Below, one piece after another: positions 10,488-23,132 of a stretch of 64,000 nt of DNA (its first letter is position 1; each line of letters opens with the position of its first letter). This DNA comes from Sinonovacula constricta. Lineage: Eukaryota; Mollusca; Bivalvia; Cardiida; Solecurtidae. Made by a program: the position numbers and the translations under genes. Location of the stretch: assembly GCA_007844125.1 (NCBI GenBank), contig CM017573.1, positions 3,549,141 to 3,613,140 on the forward strand, read 5' to 3'. Under the pieces are notes generated by a model. The model was not told the origin of the DNA and searched no databases. It was given only the letters and a program-made list of their open reading frames with translations.

Positions 10488-12634
10488 GTCATGCTACCCC
10501 TACCCTCATGACAAAAAAGGAGAAAAAAGCATCAAAGACATGCTTCCAAGTATTTTTGATTCATAAATACAGACTGTGACAGACTGGCTACAATGCAATA
10601 AGTTTTGTCTGTATAAACAATGCAATAATTGGCTGGTCATAGATTAATGCTACACTATAGTTCAAAGTAATTTTTATGTATGAATATATATAAAATTATA
10701 TTTATTAGACTAATTCCCAGTCTATTAATCCACATAAAATGGATCATTTATGAGACTGGTACAAAAAAACAACACCTCTGTGGGGTTAGTGAATGAGTCA
10801 GTAGCTTACAGCAATATCTGCTCCTGAAGTATTAAACTTCCAGAGAACTAATGTAATATTAATTATCTACGAGCCAACGAGTGTCGTAAAAATATTTGCA
10901 TGGATGCTTTTCATCAAAATTTGACTGTTTCATGCAGCCTCTGAGATTAGGAAGCAAGTGATGGGGCGTTTTACTAAATAGCTCTGACAATCTAAACATC
11001 ATCATTCTCCACAGAAGAGGGGTAAAAATGACTAACTTATTGCTAAGCTCAACTTTTAAAAGTGAACATCCAAATCAGCCAGCTTGTGAGAGAAGTGTTT
11101 CGGACGCTCTGCTTGGCTGTGCTTGCTGATAATAACTTAATACACATTTATTAGACCAAGGTGAAAACAGTAGGTTTAGTGTATTCTGTTCCCTATGGGA
11201 TTTGTACTATTTGCAGCAAAGTGTCTTGCATATGGAAATTATCACAATGTCCTATAAGAATTTCAAACAAATATTAACAAGTGAACTGGCACTTGATAAA
11301 ATATAAACATGTTCATTAAAATGTTTAATATGGGCTAATGTTATGTATAAGTGACAAAAAGGAGACATTACATAAACCATTTTATTCAAAGTACATATAT
11401 ATGACATAGAATATTTACCCAATTTTTAGCAACAGTTCAGAGTATTTTTAACACATGTATATTTCATCATTTAATGGTAAATTCATGGTCAAAACAGTTA
11501 ACAAATAAACCCTAAGTAGTGCAGATTCTACTTAAGATAAGACTGATAATTGTGATTGCTTCACAAAGTCGTAAAATGGCACATGCATTAGTGAAAAAGT
11601 TAATAGAGATAAAACAACAGTTACTGCCTTTTACCATCACTTGGCGAAAGGACTGATTGAGGATTTTAAATGTGGTTTATGGAGCTCTTACCTTGCAGTT
11701 TCTGTGTTGTTGTTTTTTTTTCAGAGACAAACATTGTAAATAAAAAATAAATATCACCTGATGGTGAAACAACTACTAGTCAACACCTTAGAATAAATGA
11801 AATAAACAAGGATATTATTTACCAACAATACAGCAGTAAATGCAATAAACTGTTAAAAATTTGTGTAATATGTACAGAAGAATATCAACAGCTTCCCTGT
11901 CACCAAAAATGTTGATTTTTCCTAAATTTAGATTAATTTTTCTTACAAATGTGGTCCATTTTCTTCAAAATATCCATCAGTAAGTTTGTATGCTTTTGAC
12001 ATTGTATTGTTCTTTCTGAAAAAAATTGCAATCCATTTCTGATATTGTTGGTAGCCAATCATTGCTACTTGACCTTTTCGGGATTTAACCGTAGATAAAT
12101 TTCATTTCCAAGTCTAGTTTCTTGCAAATAAAGCATCATGCAAACATAATGAAAATCACCGAGGAATTCCAAGTGAATTTTATATTGTGCATTGCATTGA
12201 TCTAGAAATGCTATTTGCATCAATAACCACTTTTAAAAATGTCTACACATACTGCATTTGTAACCGGGGCAACATTTTGAAAATCAAAATACTGAATTCA
12301 GAAATTTTGCTTAAAGCCAATACTATTACCATGCGTACTTATCAATTTAAAGGTTTTTAAGTGGATTTTGTGACTTTGCTGAAGTATTCCAGTGTTTTCA
12401 GTATTTAGATGTTGTCATTTAACAATGAAAAACAGAAGAGACGTTGTCCAAGAATCAGTTACGGTACTATCATCCGCTTAAATGTAAAATTACACCAATT
12501 TCTTGTTAAAATCTCACACAATAGTAAGTACTGTTGTAAGAGACTAACAAAAACAAACAAAAACAGGCCCATCCTAAAATCACATCATTACACAGTGTGC
12601 ATCACATGTTGGCACATGTATATAGTCAGAAAAC
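10488..12634. other. Non-coding stretch, nothing recognised
   Basis: Over 2 kb of AT-rich sequence with no repeat hallmark found by eye. The plus-strand frame at 12409-12651 lies upstream of and overlaps the candidate ORF in a different frame; it has no recognisable domain. Confidence 0.6.
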
Positions 12635-12862
12635 ATGGCATGCCAAAGTGAAAATAACAATTTATCAACATCTGTTTTACATGATTTGCCTGAAAGAATT
12701 CCGTCATCATCGAAGGACACAGTATCATTGAAAGAAGTCCCCGATATTGAGGCCATTTTTGATATTATTAAGGGTCATAAGAAAAGAAAGATGTCATATT
12801 TAGTATATGACATGTCATGGAATTGCACTGTTATTACCATAGTTCTAGTCATTGTTTTCTGA
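12635..12862 (+). CDS. Weak candidate: 75-residue hypothetical protein
   Basis: Not recognised. The ATG at 12635 has a favourable animal start context (AAACATGG, with A at -3 and G at +4). An in-frame stop lies four codons upstream, so this is the first possible start. Residues 1-50 have balanced, protein-like composition (MACQSENN at the start, then a Ser/Asp/Glu-rich acidic part, then a basic cluster KGHKKRKM near residues 47-54), and the C-terminus is hydrophobic (VITIVLVIVF, residues 66-75). That tail is short for a membrane anchor. The same segment could be an internal or terminal exon, since AG dinucleotides precede it. Against it: no recognised domain, no clear polyadenylation signal, and a frame this short is expected by chance in 64 kb. 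Confidence 0.18.
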   Translation: MACQSENNNLSTSVLHDLPERIPSSSKDTVSLKEVPDIEAIFDIIKGHKKRKMSYLVYDMSWNCTVITIVLVIVF

Positions 12863-15738
12863 ATCCATTTAAGTTTTTCATGTTTTTTTCAATATCACCT
12901 TCCCTAAGGTTTTATTTTGACTTCTGTTCAAAGGAAAATTGAAGTACAGAAGACAATGGTTAACTGCTTATTTAAAAAAGAAAATAATTACAATTTTTAT
13001 TTGGTTGTCATTGGACAAATTCTTATGGTTATAAATATAATATAGTCTAAAAATATATTTGTGTTGTGTTATTTTTGCCTAAAAAAATAATTGTCTTTAG
13101 CAATACATATACAAATATGACATAATATCATCCAAGCAAATATGACAAAAATATAATCCAAGCAATAATTAATGTCCTGTTTTTAAGTTTTTACAAGGTT
13201 TTCACTTTTCATGCCCTTAACCATCATTCAGATTGAGATTTACCAAATCAAAAGCAACAGGTGGTAAATAAAACAAAAAATCTTTGTCCCTATGCATTTG
13301 ATACATATCTAACCGAAGCGTTATTTCTTCACACGTTCTGTAAGAAATAAAGGAAAACTATTGAAGGTCAAGAATTATAGTAAAATATAAATATTTATAA
13401 AAAATATAAATTATATAAAAAAAAGGTGACCAATGAAGCTGACCCAAGACTTTGCTTTTTCATGAATGTAGCATGCTAAGGGTTACACCTACTTGACGCT
13501 GGACTTCCATCCAAGTGTGATTGAGACAGGAAGATCAAATAACGCTGGTGAAACAATATCCAATTAAGTAGCAAATGAAGTTGAACTCCTGACAGTGAGT
13601 AAATCGCATGATTGGAGCTCATTAATGGAGCACTTGTCGACAATTAATCGTATCAGGTATCCGTTAAGCATCCAGGTTCATGTGTTGGAGCAATTTAATG
13701 ATCTGGGAGATCATTGCAGTGTATTTACTATCAACTGGCATGAACTGAGAAAGTCCCTATCAGGTAAACATCACTGATTCAGAGGGTGGTATCAAGACTT
13801 GTATTTCCGAAGCTTAATCATTTATTATCCCTGCAAACACTATATTACAGATACATTAGAATCAACTCAGGGTAAAGATTTGAAGCAGTATCAGCAAAAT
13901 ATGGTTTAGTTAAGAATAATGGGATATATAACTTAGTCACTGGTTTCACATGTGAGTATGTCAACATCTGCAAGATTGCAATATTTTTACTGGTGAAAAA
14001 TTGAAATCTCCCCATATGGTTACAATTAGATGTGTATATGGTCAAACCTATACATGTATTTCAAATTTTTTTTTTAATTGATCTTCTTAACCATGTATTG
14101 CTGATACTTATTTTACAACAGACAGTCAAAACAAACAGATTTGGATTAAGGCCAGTACTTTCAATTCAATCAGGTTTGGTACTCATTATAGTTGTCTCAG
14201 TGCCATGATTTTCATCTTTACCAATTGTCTGTGTACCTGCTTTCCACTTACTCTGTGCATTGGATGAATCTTCTTCGTTTAACAACACTGTACATTAAAA
14301 AAACATTTATTTGTTTAATTTCATTTGTACATCGCTGCTTCACAAAATGAACTGATACTGTTTCCTGTTGCATGAGTGATGAGACTTTTTACACAAATAC
14401 TACAGAGAAAAAAATTATGCATCAAGAATTCCTGGCAGCAAAGGGGATATCGTTTCATGAGCAAGCATCACGAAGACATGGATTAATTGATCTGGGTTGT
14501 TTAGATGTTTGAGACTATGTACAATCAGTGTTGGGCTAGATTAGTTGTCTGAGGTGTTACGAAATATGAATGACAGGGAAACATTTAGTTAAAAAAAAAA
14601 ATGTTTATTCATGTACTGTATTAATCACTATGAACTATTTGTATTTCTGCATTTTTGAGGCCACTCAATGGATTCAAACAACAGGAAAAAAGTTACAACA
14701 CTACAACAATGTCTTAACTCTTTAAGTTTGATAACCACAAGTTGTCAGTATTTTCCTGCAAATATATTCACAGAAGAATACTGAGACAGTGAGAGAAATA
14801 CAAAACACCACTGTAACTGCTATAAGTACTTCAAGTTATGCTAAAAAAGGTGTATGCTGTTTTAAGATGCACACAGACCTTACAAAGCTAGACCAATAAG
14901 GAATACTTATTTTGTGCATTTGTTGCATGTCTTTTACAAAGATCAATGTGTTCTTGATTGGGAACCATAATCATAGGCTCAGCAAAATAGACTTGTTTTC
15001 CATATGTGAAGATTTCACTTTAGCATTTCATAAAAAATAGATGCTGTGCTGGAGCAGGTCACCAATGAAGTAGGATTTCTATAAATAAGATCTTCAGATC
15101 AGTAGAGTATTTCTTGATTGGTAGCAGCAAAATATATTCCTTTAATTCTCATGACTAGATGTATGAATGGTCTTCTTTAAAAATGGTGCTGGTCATGTGC
15201 CTTTGAATAAGAACCAAGAATATCTAGATAGAACTAGTTTTCTTAGATATCTTTTAACCCAGATTTTTCAAAATCACAACTTCTGATACTGGAAGTAGGT
15301 ACGAGGGTATACAACTTGTAACAGTTTCAAATATCTTACTTGCTGCATTTAAATATTTCTAGAATGTGAAATCTGACCAATAGGATCCCTGCGAATGATT
15401 TTAAATTATGTGAACTTCCACTTTTATAACCTCCAGTCCTGTTGTGAAGTTTGAACCCCCCCCCCTAACAATGACATGAAAATATTAATTTTTTTATATA
15501 GATTTTTTTTTTTACATTCATGATTATCATATGCCTTCAACATCAGTTCAAACATCTGAAGAGGCCACTTGGGATGAATTTTTGTTCTTGGCTAATTTCT
15601 CATTGCCAATTGTATGTCATGGAAGTGTGGCACTGGATGTTGCCATCAATAATAAGAAAGACTGAATGACTCTCAGAGGTACACTTAACATGGAAGTAAT
15701 GATAAAACACTAGTCCATCTTCTAACAGTGTTGGGTTC
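12863..15738. other. Non-coding stretch; 13495-13780 looks less AT-biased and possibly conserved
   Basis: Mostly AT-rich. The segment 13495-13780 has balanced composition and several homeodomain-type cores (CAATTAAG, CTCATTAATGG, CAATTAATCG), the look of a conserved non-coding element, though conservation cannot be judged from one sequence. A short C-tract lies near 15460. No gene is supported. Confidence 0.45.
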
Positions 15739-15990
15739 CAGTGGCTGATTAGTTTAGATTGGGCCTAAATTGTGCCCCCCCTCTCCCCCCGCCACACACA
15801 CAATCCCTGATCATATATAATAAATATCTTATGCATGTAATTAGAATTCACATTAAGTTACTACTGAAATAAAACTTATCAAAATGCATGTCCAACATTA
15901 CAGCAATAATGTTAAATTATTCATCCACATACCTTACATTTAAAAACAAAGCATGCCCCCCTCCAACATAAAATTCTAGATCTGCCCCTG
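15739..15990. mobile_element. Small TIR element with C-rich subtermini (MITE, possibly hAT-type)
   Basis: The left end CAGTGGCTGATTAG and the right end CTAGATCTGCCCCTG are imperfect inverted complements (CAGNGGCNGATNTAG). Both are followed inward by C-runs in the same orientation-mirrored arrangement (GTGCCCCCCC on the left, GCATGCCCCCCTCC on the right). The interior is AT-rich and non-coding. CAGNGGCGGATC-type termini are common in animal DNA transposons. Flanking 8-mers share only GGTT, so the target duplication is not convincing. Confidence 0.45.
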
Positions 15991-18900
15991 GGTTTTATAC
16001 ACTTTTCTTAAGTGTCTCACTGCACCGTGCTGTACCTTAACTGGCTGCTTTCTTGATGTTTTAAACGTTTACTTAGTTATTAGACAATAACTATATGCAA
16101 AACATGTGGAAGATAGCAAAACATACATTTAGATGTAAATATTGCACTTCCTGGCAAAAAGCTCCCAATTAAGATATACACTTTAATTTATTCATTGTAG
16201 CTGGTTTATAATTTACCTTGGTCAAACAGAGCAATACATTTTTTGGGTGGATTGTGTCTTCTTTTCTTTTATTGTCAGTTCATGTCCTTAGGGGGTCATA
16301 CATTTAGTGCAGTGTGTCATTTTTTGGAGCCATTCTTAGCCTTTAGGAACAGTTAGCATGTAAACGGGCACATTGTTCTCACAATAATCATGTACGTTCC
16401 ACAAACTTGTTAAATATATGCAATAAATATGTAAGTCATAACTAATTTCTTGTGATGTTTCTTTGTGTGTATTATTTTTAGGGGCAAATTCTCTCTTTTT
16501 TTTCTATTAGAAAGGAAAGACAGATTCTACATTTACTTATGACTCATTATAATTTTAAGTTGGGTCAACGAATACCAGTAAGTTAAGTTTTGATTAAAGT
16601 AAAGTAAATCTTAAAAACACTCATAACTTAACTTTCTTCTCAACAGTCTGTATAATAGGCACTTGCTATCATAAGTATTACTGGGATTGTCAGCTATTTT
16701 TGATCGTTAATTGGAATCAACATACATTGTATTCAGTCATTCTTAAAAAGAACTATGCATTAGTTTTTAGGTTTTCTGTAAAATTGCTTGCATTGAGACA
16801 ATTTAAATGTGTGCCAGCAACATAGGGTTTCAGTGACAAATGGAGTTCTTAACAAGAGAAAAACTGTCCTAAATGTAAATCTCTGTTCCAAGACTTAACT
16901 CTCTGACCCTGCTAAGCTGGGTTTGATCAGGCTTAGGTAAATAGTGTAGATCTAGATCAGCCAACACCTGCAGGATCTGTATTTCTGGCTGCCAAGTCCA
17001 TCAGTACATCTTGTTATCTAAGTCTGAGTAAACATGTATACTGGGTTAGGAACAAATGAAGCATGATGAGGATCGATGTACAATTGGCATTCATTCTGTC
17101 AAGTGTAACAGGGAATCTTGGTCTATTGTGGGCTGTAAATTGGAATCCACTTGCCAGAGCTAAGGACACCCATTTGTCTTTGTGTCCATCATTTGTAATA
17201 CTTCTCCATCGTTCTTGTAACTAATGCAAAATTTCTTGTCAAACAAATGCATTGATACAGTGCCCATTATTGGACAGTATGTTCCTCAGGTCATAGGGAC
17301 TTTAATCCACACAAAAATGGGCACCATTGCTTAATGTTAAGAGTTGCTGTTGTTTGGGTTCAGAGAAAGCTGAATTTCAGAAGCACAAAGAATTGATGTA
17401 TGACCTTGAATACAAGCAGTCTGTCTTCATGCCTGGGAAGAAACAGATATGTATGTCAAAGGAGACTAGAAGCATCAATTGTATACAAGCATGCTTCAAA
17501 TATTAACATTAAAATTAAAAACTATTTAAACTAAAAATCCAAGTGTTTATTGTGTAATACAGGTATACATAAAATGCAGATTTATTGATTAGCAATGTTG
17601 CACAGGAATATCAGTCAGTGACTAGAGGAAAGGGTCTAAAAAGGGAGCAGGTGTTCCACTTACTATGCATTGTTTACTAGGCCGAGATATTTGTGATATC
17701 CCACACAGGGCCTCACTGCCTTCTGCAGCTCTGTTCCAGGTTATATTTGACAGGTCAGTTGTATCTACTCAGCATCTTGGTCTAAATTTACCGCACAAGT
17801 TCGGAAAAGAATAGCACTTTTGGGATATTTAGTGTTAGATCACAAGGTTGTAGTGGTGACAAAATAAGTACAACATAACTAGGAATTTAGAATTCAGTAT
17901 ATTTTGGTCGCATCTAGTTGCATTTAAAAGCATTCATTTTATGCCTAATTTAAGTTAATTTAAGTTTATGCAATCATATAGAAAGCATTGTATGTTTTTA
18001 GTAAAATAATTTCTATTATTGGATGTTAGTGACACTGTTTAACTTTTGTTCCAATGTATAATCTACATTTTTTTTAGAAGATGTGGTTTTTTTTTGAAGC
18101 TGAAGACTTTGCATGCTTGCCAATGTATTGTACATTTGATTTACCACCAAACAATTTTGATCATTATTTGCATGCTTTGAATCTCTTACATGGTTAAATG
18201 TACATGGCCCAAGCAGCGCTTTTGAGCACTTTGATTTATACCTGTGTCATTGATGATGAAATCTAAGAGACAATACTCTTACTTGTAATAGAAAAGATGC
18301 TTTCACTGGTCCTTCTCAATCAGTTACTTATGATCTTTCATGACCAATAATGATATCGAAAAAGTCCTGTAGATAATCAAAACGTTTTTGCATGCCTTTT
18401 ACCTGAGAGGCCATTGTTTAGAGGTTAATGTTCAAGGTTTGAGGTTTGAGGGACTGGCATGAGTTCCTTGATTAAACTCTTTATTGTGCATTGCTCCAGA
18501 TTGTTGCTACATTAGAACTGACTTTGCTCAAGAAGTAGGCAGTCAAACTATGGACAAATAAATGTAAAACTTTACTTGGTCAAAATAACCATCACCTAAC
18601 AAAAAACACTACAACAAACCTTTCATCTGTCTGCTAATGCCCTCTGTAGAACATGGTTTTACAGCAGATGTCTGAGCCCTTTTGCTTCAATTAGTCAAAT
18701 TTCTGTCTTGGTTCAAATTCTTCCACCACAGAAATCGAGATATCAAAACCTTGTTGCCAATTGTGATTTTTTTTCCTATGATTTTATAAAAACTATGAAA
18801 TTCCTGGGAGGCAAGGAAGAACCCTCAACAGACTCCTACAAAAATGTCTGCTTCAATCAGGGCAAAAACAAAGCAGATGTCCCAGAGGCATTGTGGGTAA

Positions 18901-19805
18901 TGGTAGTAGACTGGTTAGCAGAATTGTGTGAACAGAAATCATTCCTTTACAAGATACCATAAATTAAATTATAAACCCATCACCCTGAGTGGTCAAATCA
19001 TCAAGGCATCAAGGGGAACTATGGAACTATAATTAACATGAACGGCTATGATGTTGCTGATGTGTTGATTCTTGGTTGTTGTTGTTGGTTTGTTATTGTT
19101 TCTTTTGTTGTTTAATACATGTTCTTATGAGAACATTTTTAAGGTTGACAGATATATAACTTTACAATAGATTGTGTGTCTTTTAAATATTTATGGAACA
19201 AGAAAACAGTAAAATGGACATAAGGCTATAATGTTTAAAGTGCTAATTTCATTTTTTGTTAGAAAACAAAGGTAATTTTAGAGGCACTGACAAAGAAAAT
19301 TGTTTGCCTAAATGTAGTGTGATAACCTGCCAGGTGTTTACAGTGTGTTGTCACAATCCTTCTACTAGTTGACTTAAAATTGTAAGTGACATGTGAAAAG
19401 CCCAAATACAAGCAGGTTACGGGTTAGGGGGATGTTTATTGAGATCCAGTGTATTATGGTTCACTAATTGATCGGGTTCAAACTTTTAATTGAATGGACC
19501 AAATTATGGCATAGACCCTATTTAGTATGAATGAATTGATTTGAACTCCTACTGACAGCATCAAATAGAACTTGTCTGTTATTATGTTGATTGCTCATTT
19601 GTTTTGGCTTTTGTTTGTTCTTTTGTTGTTTGTATGGATTGGTTTTCTGTATAATCTCTTACTTTAGTTGAAATTAAAATAATTTTAAACATGACTTTAA
19701 TTGTTAGTCATTACAAGTCCTAAAAACAATTGTTCTAATGGTTCATTCATTTCAAATCTAGAGCATGATTGGGAATACTGCTAAAATAAACATGGAAAAC
19801 AGAGT
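15991..19805. other. Long unique-looking non-coding stretch
   Basis: About 3.8 kb with no repeat hallmark recognised. The open frame at 18708-18962 (84 residues) has no recognisable domain and no Kozak context. The segment 16900-17460 is somewhat less AT-rich than its surroundings and without stops clustering in any one frame; nothing further can be said. Confidence 0.55.
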
Positions 19806-19990
19806 TAGTTGTCTCATGGTCGTTTATAAATAAAATAGCTAACTATGCAGCATTACTCAAATAGAAAAAAAAAAACATGTTTGTTATGATGAGTGGGATG
19901 TAATATGTAACTTTAACATAAATGTTTAACATCAATAAACATTTTATATGATCTTTCAGGTAATAATTATTGTTATTGTTGATTGGTTGC
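19806..19990 (+). mobile_element. Fragment of the TTAA-flanked MITE family
   Basis: Matches the right-central part of the full copies at 25668-26194 and 32797-33299: TCTCATGGTCG..., GCTAACTATGCAGCATTACT, an A-run, ACATGTTTGTTATGATGA, and ACATCAATAAACATTTTATA. The left terminus is missing, and the right terminus is not recognisable after AGGTAATAATTATTG. Confidence 0.6.
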
Positions 19991-21682
19991 TGCTGTTGCT
20001 GCAAATGATAGTATGTTATGACAAATTCATGTGCATAAGTCTCAGGCTTTTATTTGGTAAGAAAATGTTATAAAGCTTCAAACCTCATAGTGCAGATCGA
20101 GAATCCCTACTGCTCCAAGTGGTATTAATTAAAAAAACACATCATCATAATATAGCACCCAATTATAATGAACTGAACTATTCCTCACCTTAATTTTTTT
20201 CCTAACCTGTAAAAAGTGTGTTCTTGTATTTTCTATCCTGCAGACATAATGTATTTTGACATTCTGCTTGGCTTTTACACTTCCCTGTTACCTGTTAGTG
20301 TACCTGGCTAATTAATTGACCCTGATGTTGCATTCATCATCAAAGAGGAACAGAATCATTGGGGGTGTTTCTTAATTAACACTAATTACTGTAAGAATTA
20401 AGCGAGTCATTGAAGAGAGGGGTTGCACTTGGAGAACCAGTTGATAGAGATTAGATGTAGGCTTAGTGGGTATGAAATCATACCTGTTGTCAGCTGAAAT
20501 TCTTGAGCATCAAAATATACCTGCATCAATGTTGTAAGTTGTTCAAAGTGAGTGAAAAGTCAAAAGATATGCTTGCCTAAAAAAACAATAAGTTATACGA
20601 GTCTGTAAAACTGTCAGTGTGCTTTAAACGTGTTTGTATTACTCTCTCTTCACAATGAATGTGAGAGCATACCATCTAAAAGTATTATATAGTAGTATGG
20701 TATATAATTGGTGTAATGATAAGTGCAGCAAACAATTAGAACCGGTGCCAATAATACCAGTGATTTACAGTTACTGTATGATATAGCTCAATATTACTTG
20801 AATGATTTAAATAACCATTTAAGCAAATCTCAATTATAGCCTGAATGATTCCTGTTTACCTTTGTGGGCAAATCTTGGTAATACTAGAGCAATTCCTAAT
20901 TGCTTTTTTGTCTTCAGCATTCTTACAAAAATCTTCAAATATTATCATGTTTGCAATGTGCTTTTCTTTATCACAACTCCACTATTTCCCAAACCTGTCT
21001 TCCCAAGCCAGTCATACCAACTCACTTTCTCTGTGAATGATCCATGCTAAATATAATAAAGATTGGCGCCTCCTAGCACCAAAGTGTCTACAAATCATAC
21101 TCAGAGATTGTCAGGAAGATGCAAGAAATCATCCTTTGACACTGACTGCATAGTCTCAGTAAATATTGACCTTTCAACATGATAACTGCTTACAAGATTA
21201 ACACTATCTCTCTCAGCCTTAAGAGAGCCATGGTTATTTATAAACAAAACATTATTTATTATTTCTTCTCTGGCACTACATCATCCCAAAGGGAGAACTT
21301 ATTTTGCAGGTATGCCACCCACTAGGCTTCTATATGCTTGGGTACCCAAATTCACCGAAACTCCTTTTAAAACTGGGGGTACACTTTAGCGCATTCATGA
21401 TGTAGGAAATTTAAATGTAAACCTGCAATATTAGATGAGAAGAAATAAAGAATTAACAGTAAGAAGTACTATAATACACACCAGTATGTGTATCAATTAG
21501 AGTTTATTTTGTTGTTGTCTTTCACGTACTAATCTCTCATTACTTGACTGATGGAGCAGGTTGCTTATGGATTTCTAACTGTTAGAAATGTTTGAGGGAG
21601 GAGGAAACACTGACACAAACAACCCAATAAGAAATTTCCTTTCATTTACCTTTCATTTTACCTCATTTACTCAAAATCATTT
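19991..21682. other. Non-coding stretch; 20270-20470 possibly regulatory
   Basis: The segment 20270-20470 contains clustered TAATTA/TTAATTAA-type homeodomain cores (GCTAATTAATTGACC, TTCTTAATTAACACTAATTA) in less AT-biased context. No gene. The overlapping plus-strand frames at 20845-21050 are low-complexity and unsupported. Confidence 0.45.
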
Positions 21683-21908
21683 TTCGAGAACCAGCCGTCG
21701 AACAGTTAAGAGTCACCGACTTGTAACTCCTCAGTCCATTGCAGAGTAGGTTCGAGTACAAGTCGGGGTAAAAACTATCATGCTGCGAGGTTCTCCACCT
21801 GACCTGTGTTGTGCGGGTGGCTTCACCCAGACATTTATCTGGGGTATTCCTCCACCAATAGTTAGCTGAACTTTCACAATATGACCATATTTGAGCCATT
21901 GCAATGCT
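21683..21908 (+). mobile_element. SINE-A copy 3 (near full length)
   Basis: The tRNA-like head contains AGTCACCGACTTGTAACTCC and a good B-box (GTAGGTTCGAGTACAAG). The body has GACCTGTGTTGTGCGGGTGG, CACCCAGACATTTATCTGGG, TATTCCTCCACCAATAGTTA and a GCTGAACTTTCAC 3' region. The GACTTGTAAC segment resembles the anticodon arm of a tRNA-Thr(UGU), which may be the source; this is inference. Confidence 0.8.
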
Positions 21909-22765
21909 TAACCCTAATCAAAACAGTCAAAACATACTTACTTGTCCTGGCACAGTAGGCAAAGTTCAAATTACAGTGCAGAAAAGCCTCAATCCTAGGC
22001 TGAGACATCCAGACGAGCAAATGGTTGTCTCTCTTGCTTGCTCTTTATTGTCTGCTTTCTTGCTGTTAACTTATATGGGTAGATCTATGACTGACTTTTT
22101 AGCAATAGTTTGAAATGTATTGCATCAAGCAACGATAGTTGTTCTAGCAAACTCCAACTACATGTATTCTTAATAGAGAAAGACCTCAGTGATGGAAGAA
22201 GACCTCAGATGAAAACGTCAAAGTAAAACCTCCGGCACTCCATAGTTCAGTTGGAAGACCTACTCACTTCTTTTGTTACTTTTTCCATACCAGTATTGAC
22301 ATTTAAGGTTTATATAATTTTTATGTGGGAAGGGCAGTGAATCAAAACATCCTGTAATTTTAAGGGCAGCACTAACTTCGCTTCATTTGTGCTACATCAA
22401 CAAGCAAATAAAAGGTTTGTTTGGTTTGTTGTTAAAGCCTGAAATTCCCTAAAACACAAAACAAACACAAAAGTAAGAAACCATTTTTTTCAATATCAAA
22501 CATTCTTAATTTTAAAAAAAATACTTTTGTAGCATGAACATTGCCATTTAGTGAGTGAACTGGAGCATGATTTACCATATTTGTTCATGTTTGAACCAAT
22601 TAGGTGATGTTATTGATATGGCAGAGTGAAAGCTCAATTTTCCTCCAGTGAAAAATGGAGTGTACGTACTAAAGTCAATATTCTAGAGAGTACTTCGTGA
22701 CTCAGTTTGTTGACCAATTGTAGTGTTAAATAATCTCATTGGTAGCTTTTGACATCGTCACTTAC
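21909..22765. other. Non-coding stretch; possible SINE-A scrap at 22190-22260
   Basis: Around 22190-22260 the words AGTTGGAAGACCTACTCAC and GATGGAAGAAGACCTCAG resemble reverse-strand SINE-A body, too short and diverged to call firmly. The rest is AT-rich without features. Confidence 0.45.
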
Positions 22766-23132
22766 TTCATCCTCATCCTCATCATCCTCATCATCCTCAT
22801 CATCCTCATCACCATCATCACCATCACAACCACCACCACCATCATCATCATTATCATCATAATCATCATCACCATCATCATCATCATCATCACCATCACC
22901 ACCATCATCATCATTATCATCATAATCATCATCATTATCATCATCATCATCACCATCATCATCATCACCATCATCATCAATCATCTTCATCATCATAATC
23001 ATCATCATCACCATCATCATCACCATCATCATCACCATCATCATCAATCATCTTCATCATCATCATCATCATCACCATCATCATCATCAGAAGAAGAAGA
23101 AGGAGAAGAAGAAGAAGAAGAAGAAGAAGAAA
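22766..23132. repeat. Compound trinucleotide microsatellite (CAT/CAC)n then (GAA)n
   Basis: About 325 bp of CAT, CAC and ATT triplets interrupted by CTC and AAT, followed without spacer (from about 23090) by about 43 bp of GAA/GGA triplets. Within the CAT part longer phrases recur (for example TCATCAATCATCTTCATC at about 22972 and 23039, 67 bp apart), showing slippage or unequal exchange at a scale larger than the triplet. It generates long spurious open frames on both strands (poly-Ile/His/Ser or poly-Met/Asp). Confidence 0.95.

Noticed and set aside
18708..18962. 84-residue frame with somewhat protein-like composition
   Set aside because: No Kozak context, no domain, no support from neighbours; expected by chance in this length of DNA.
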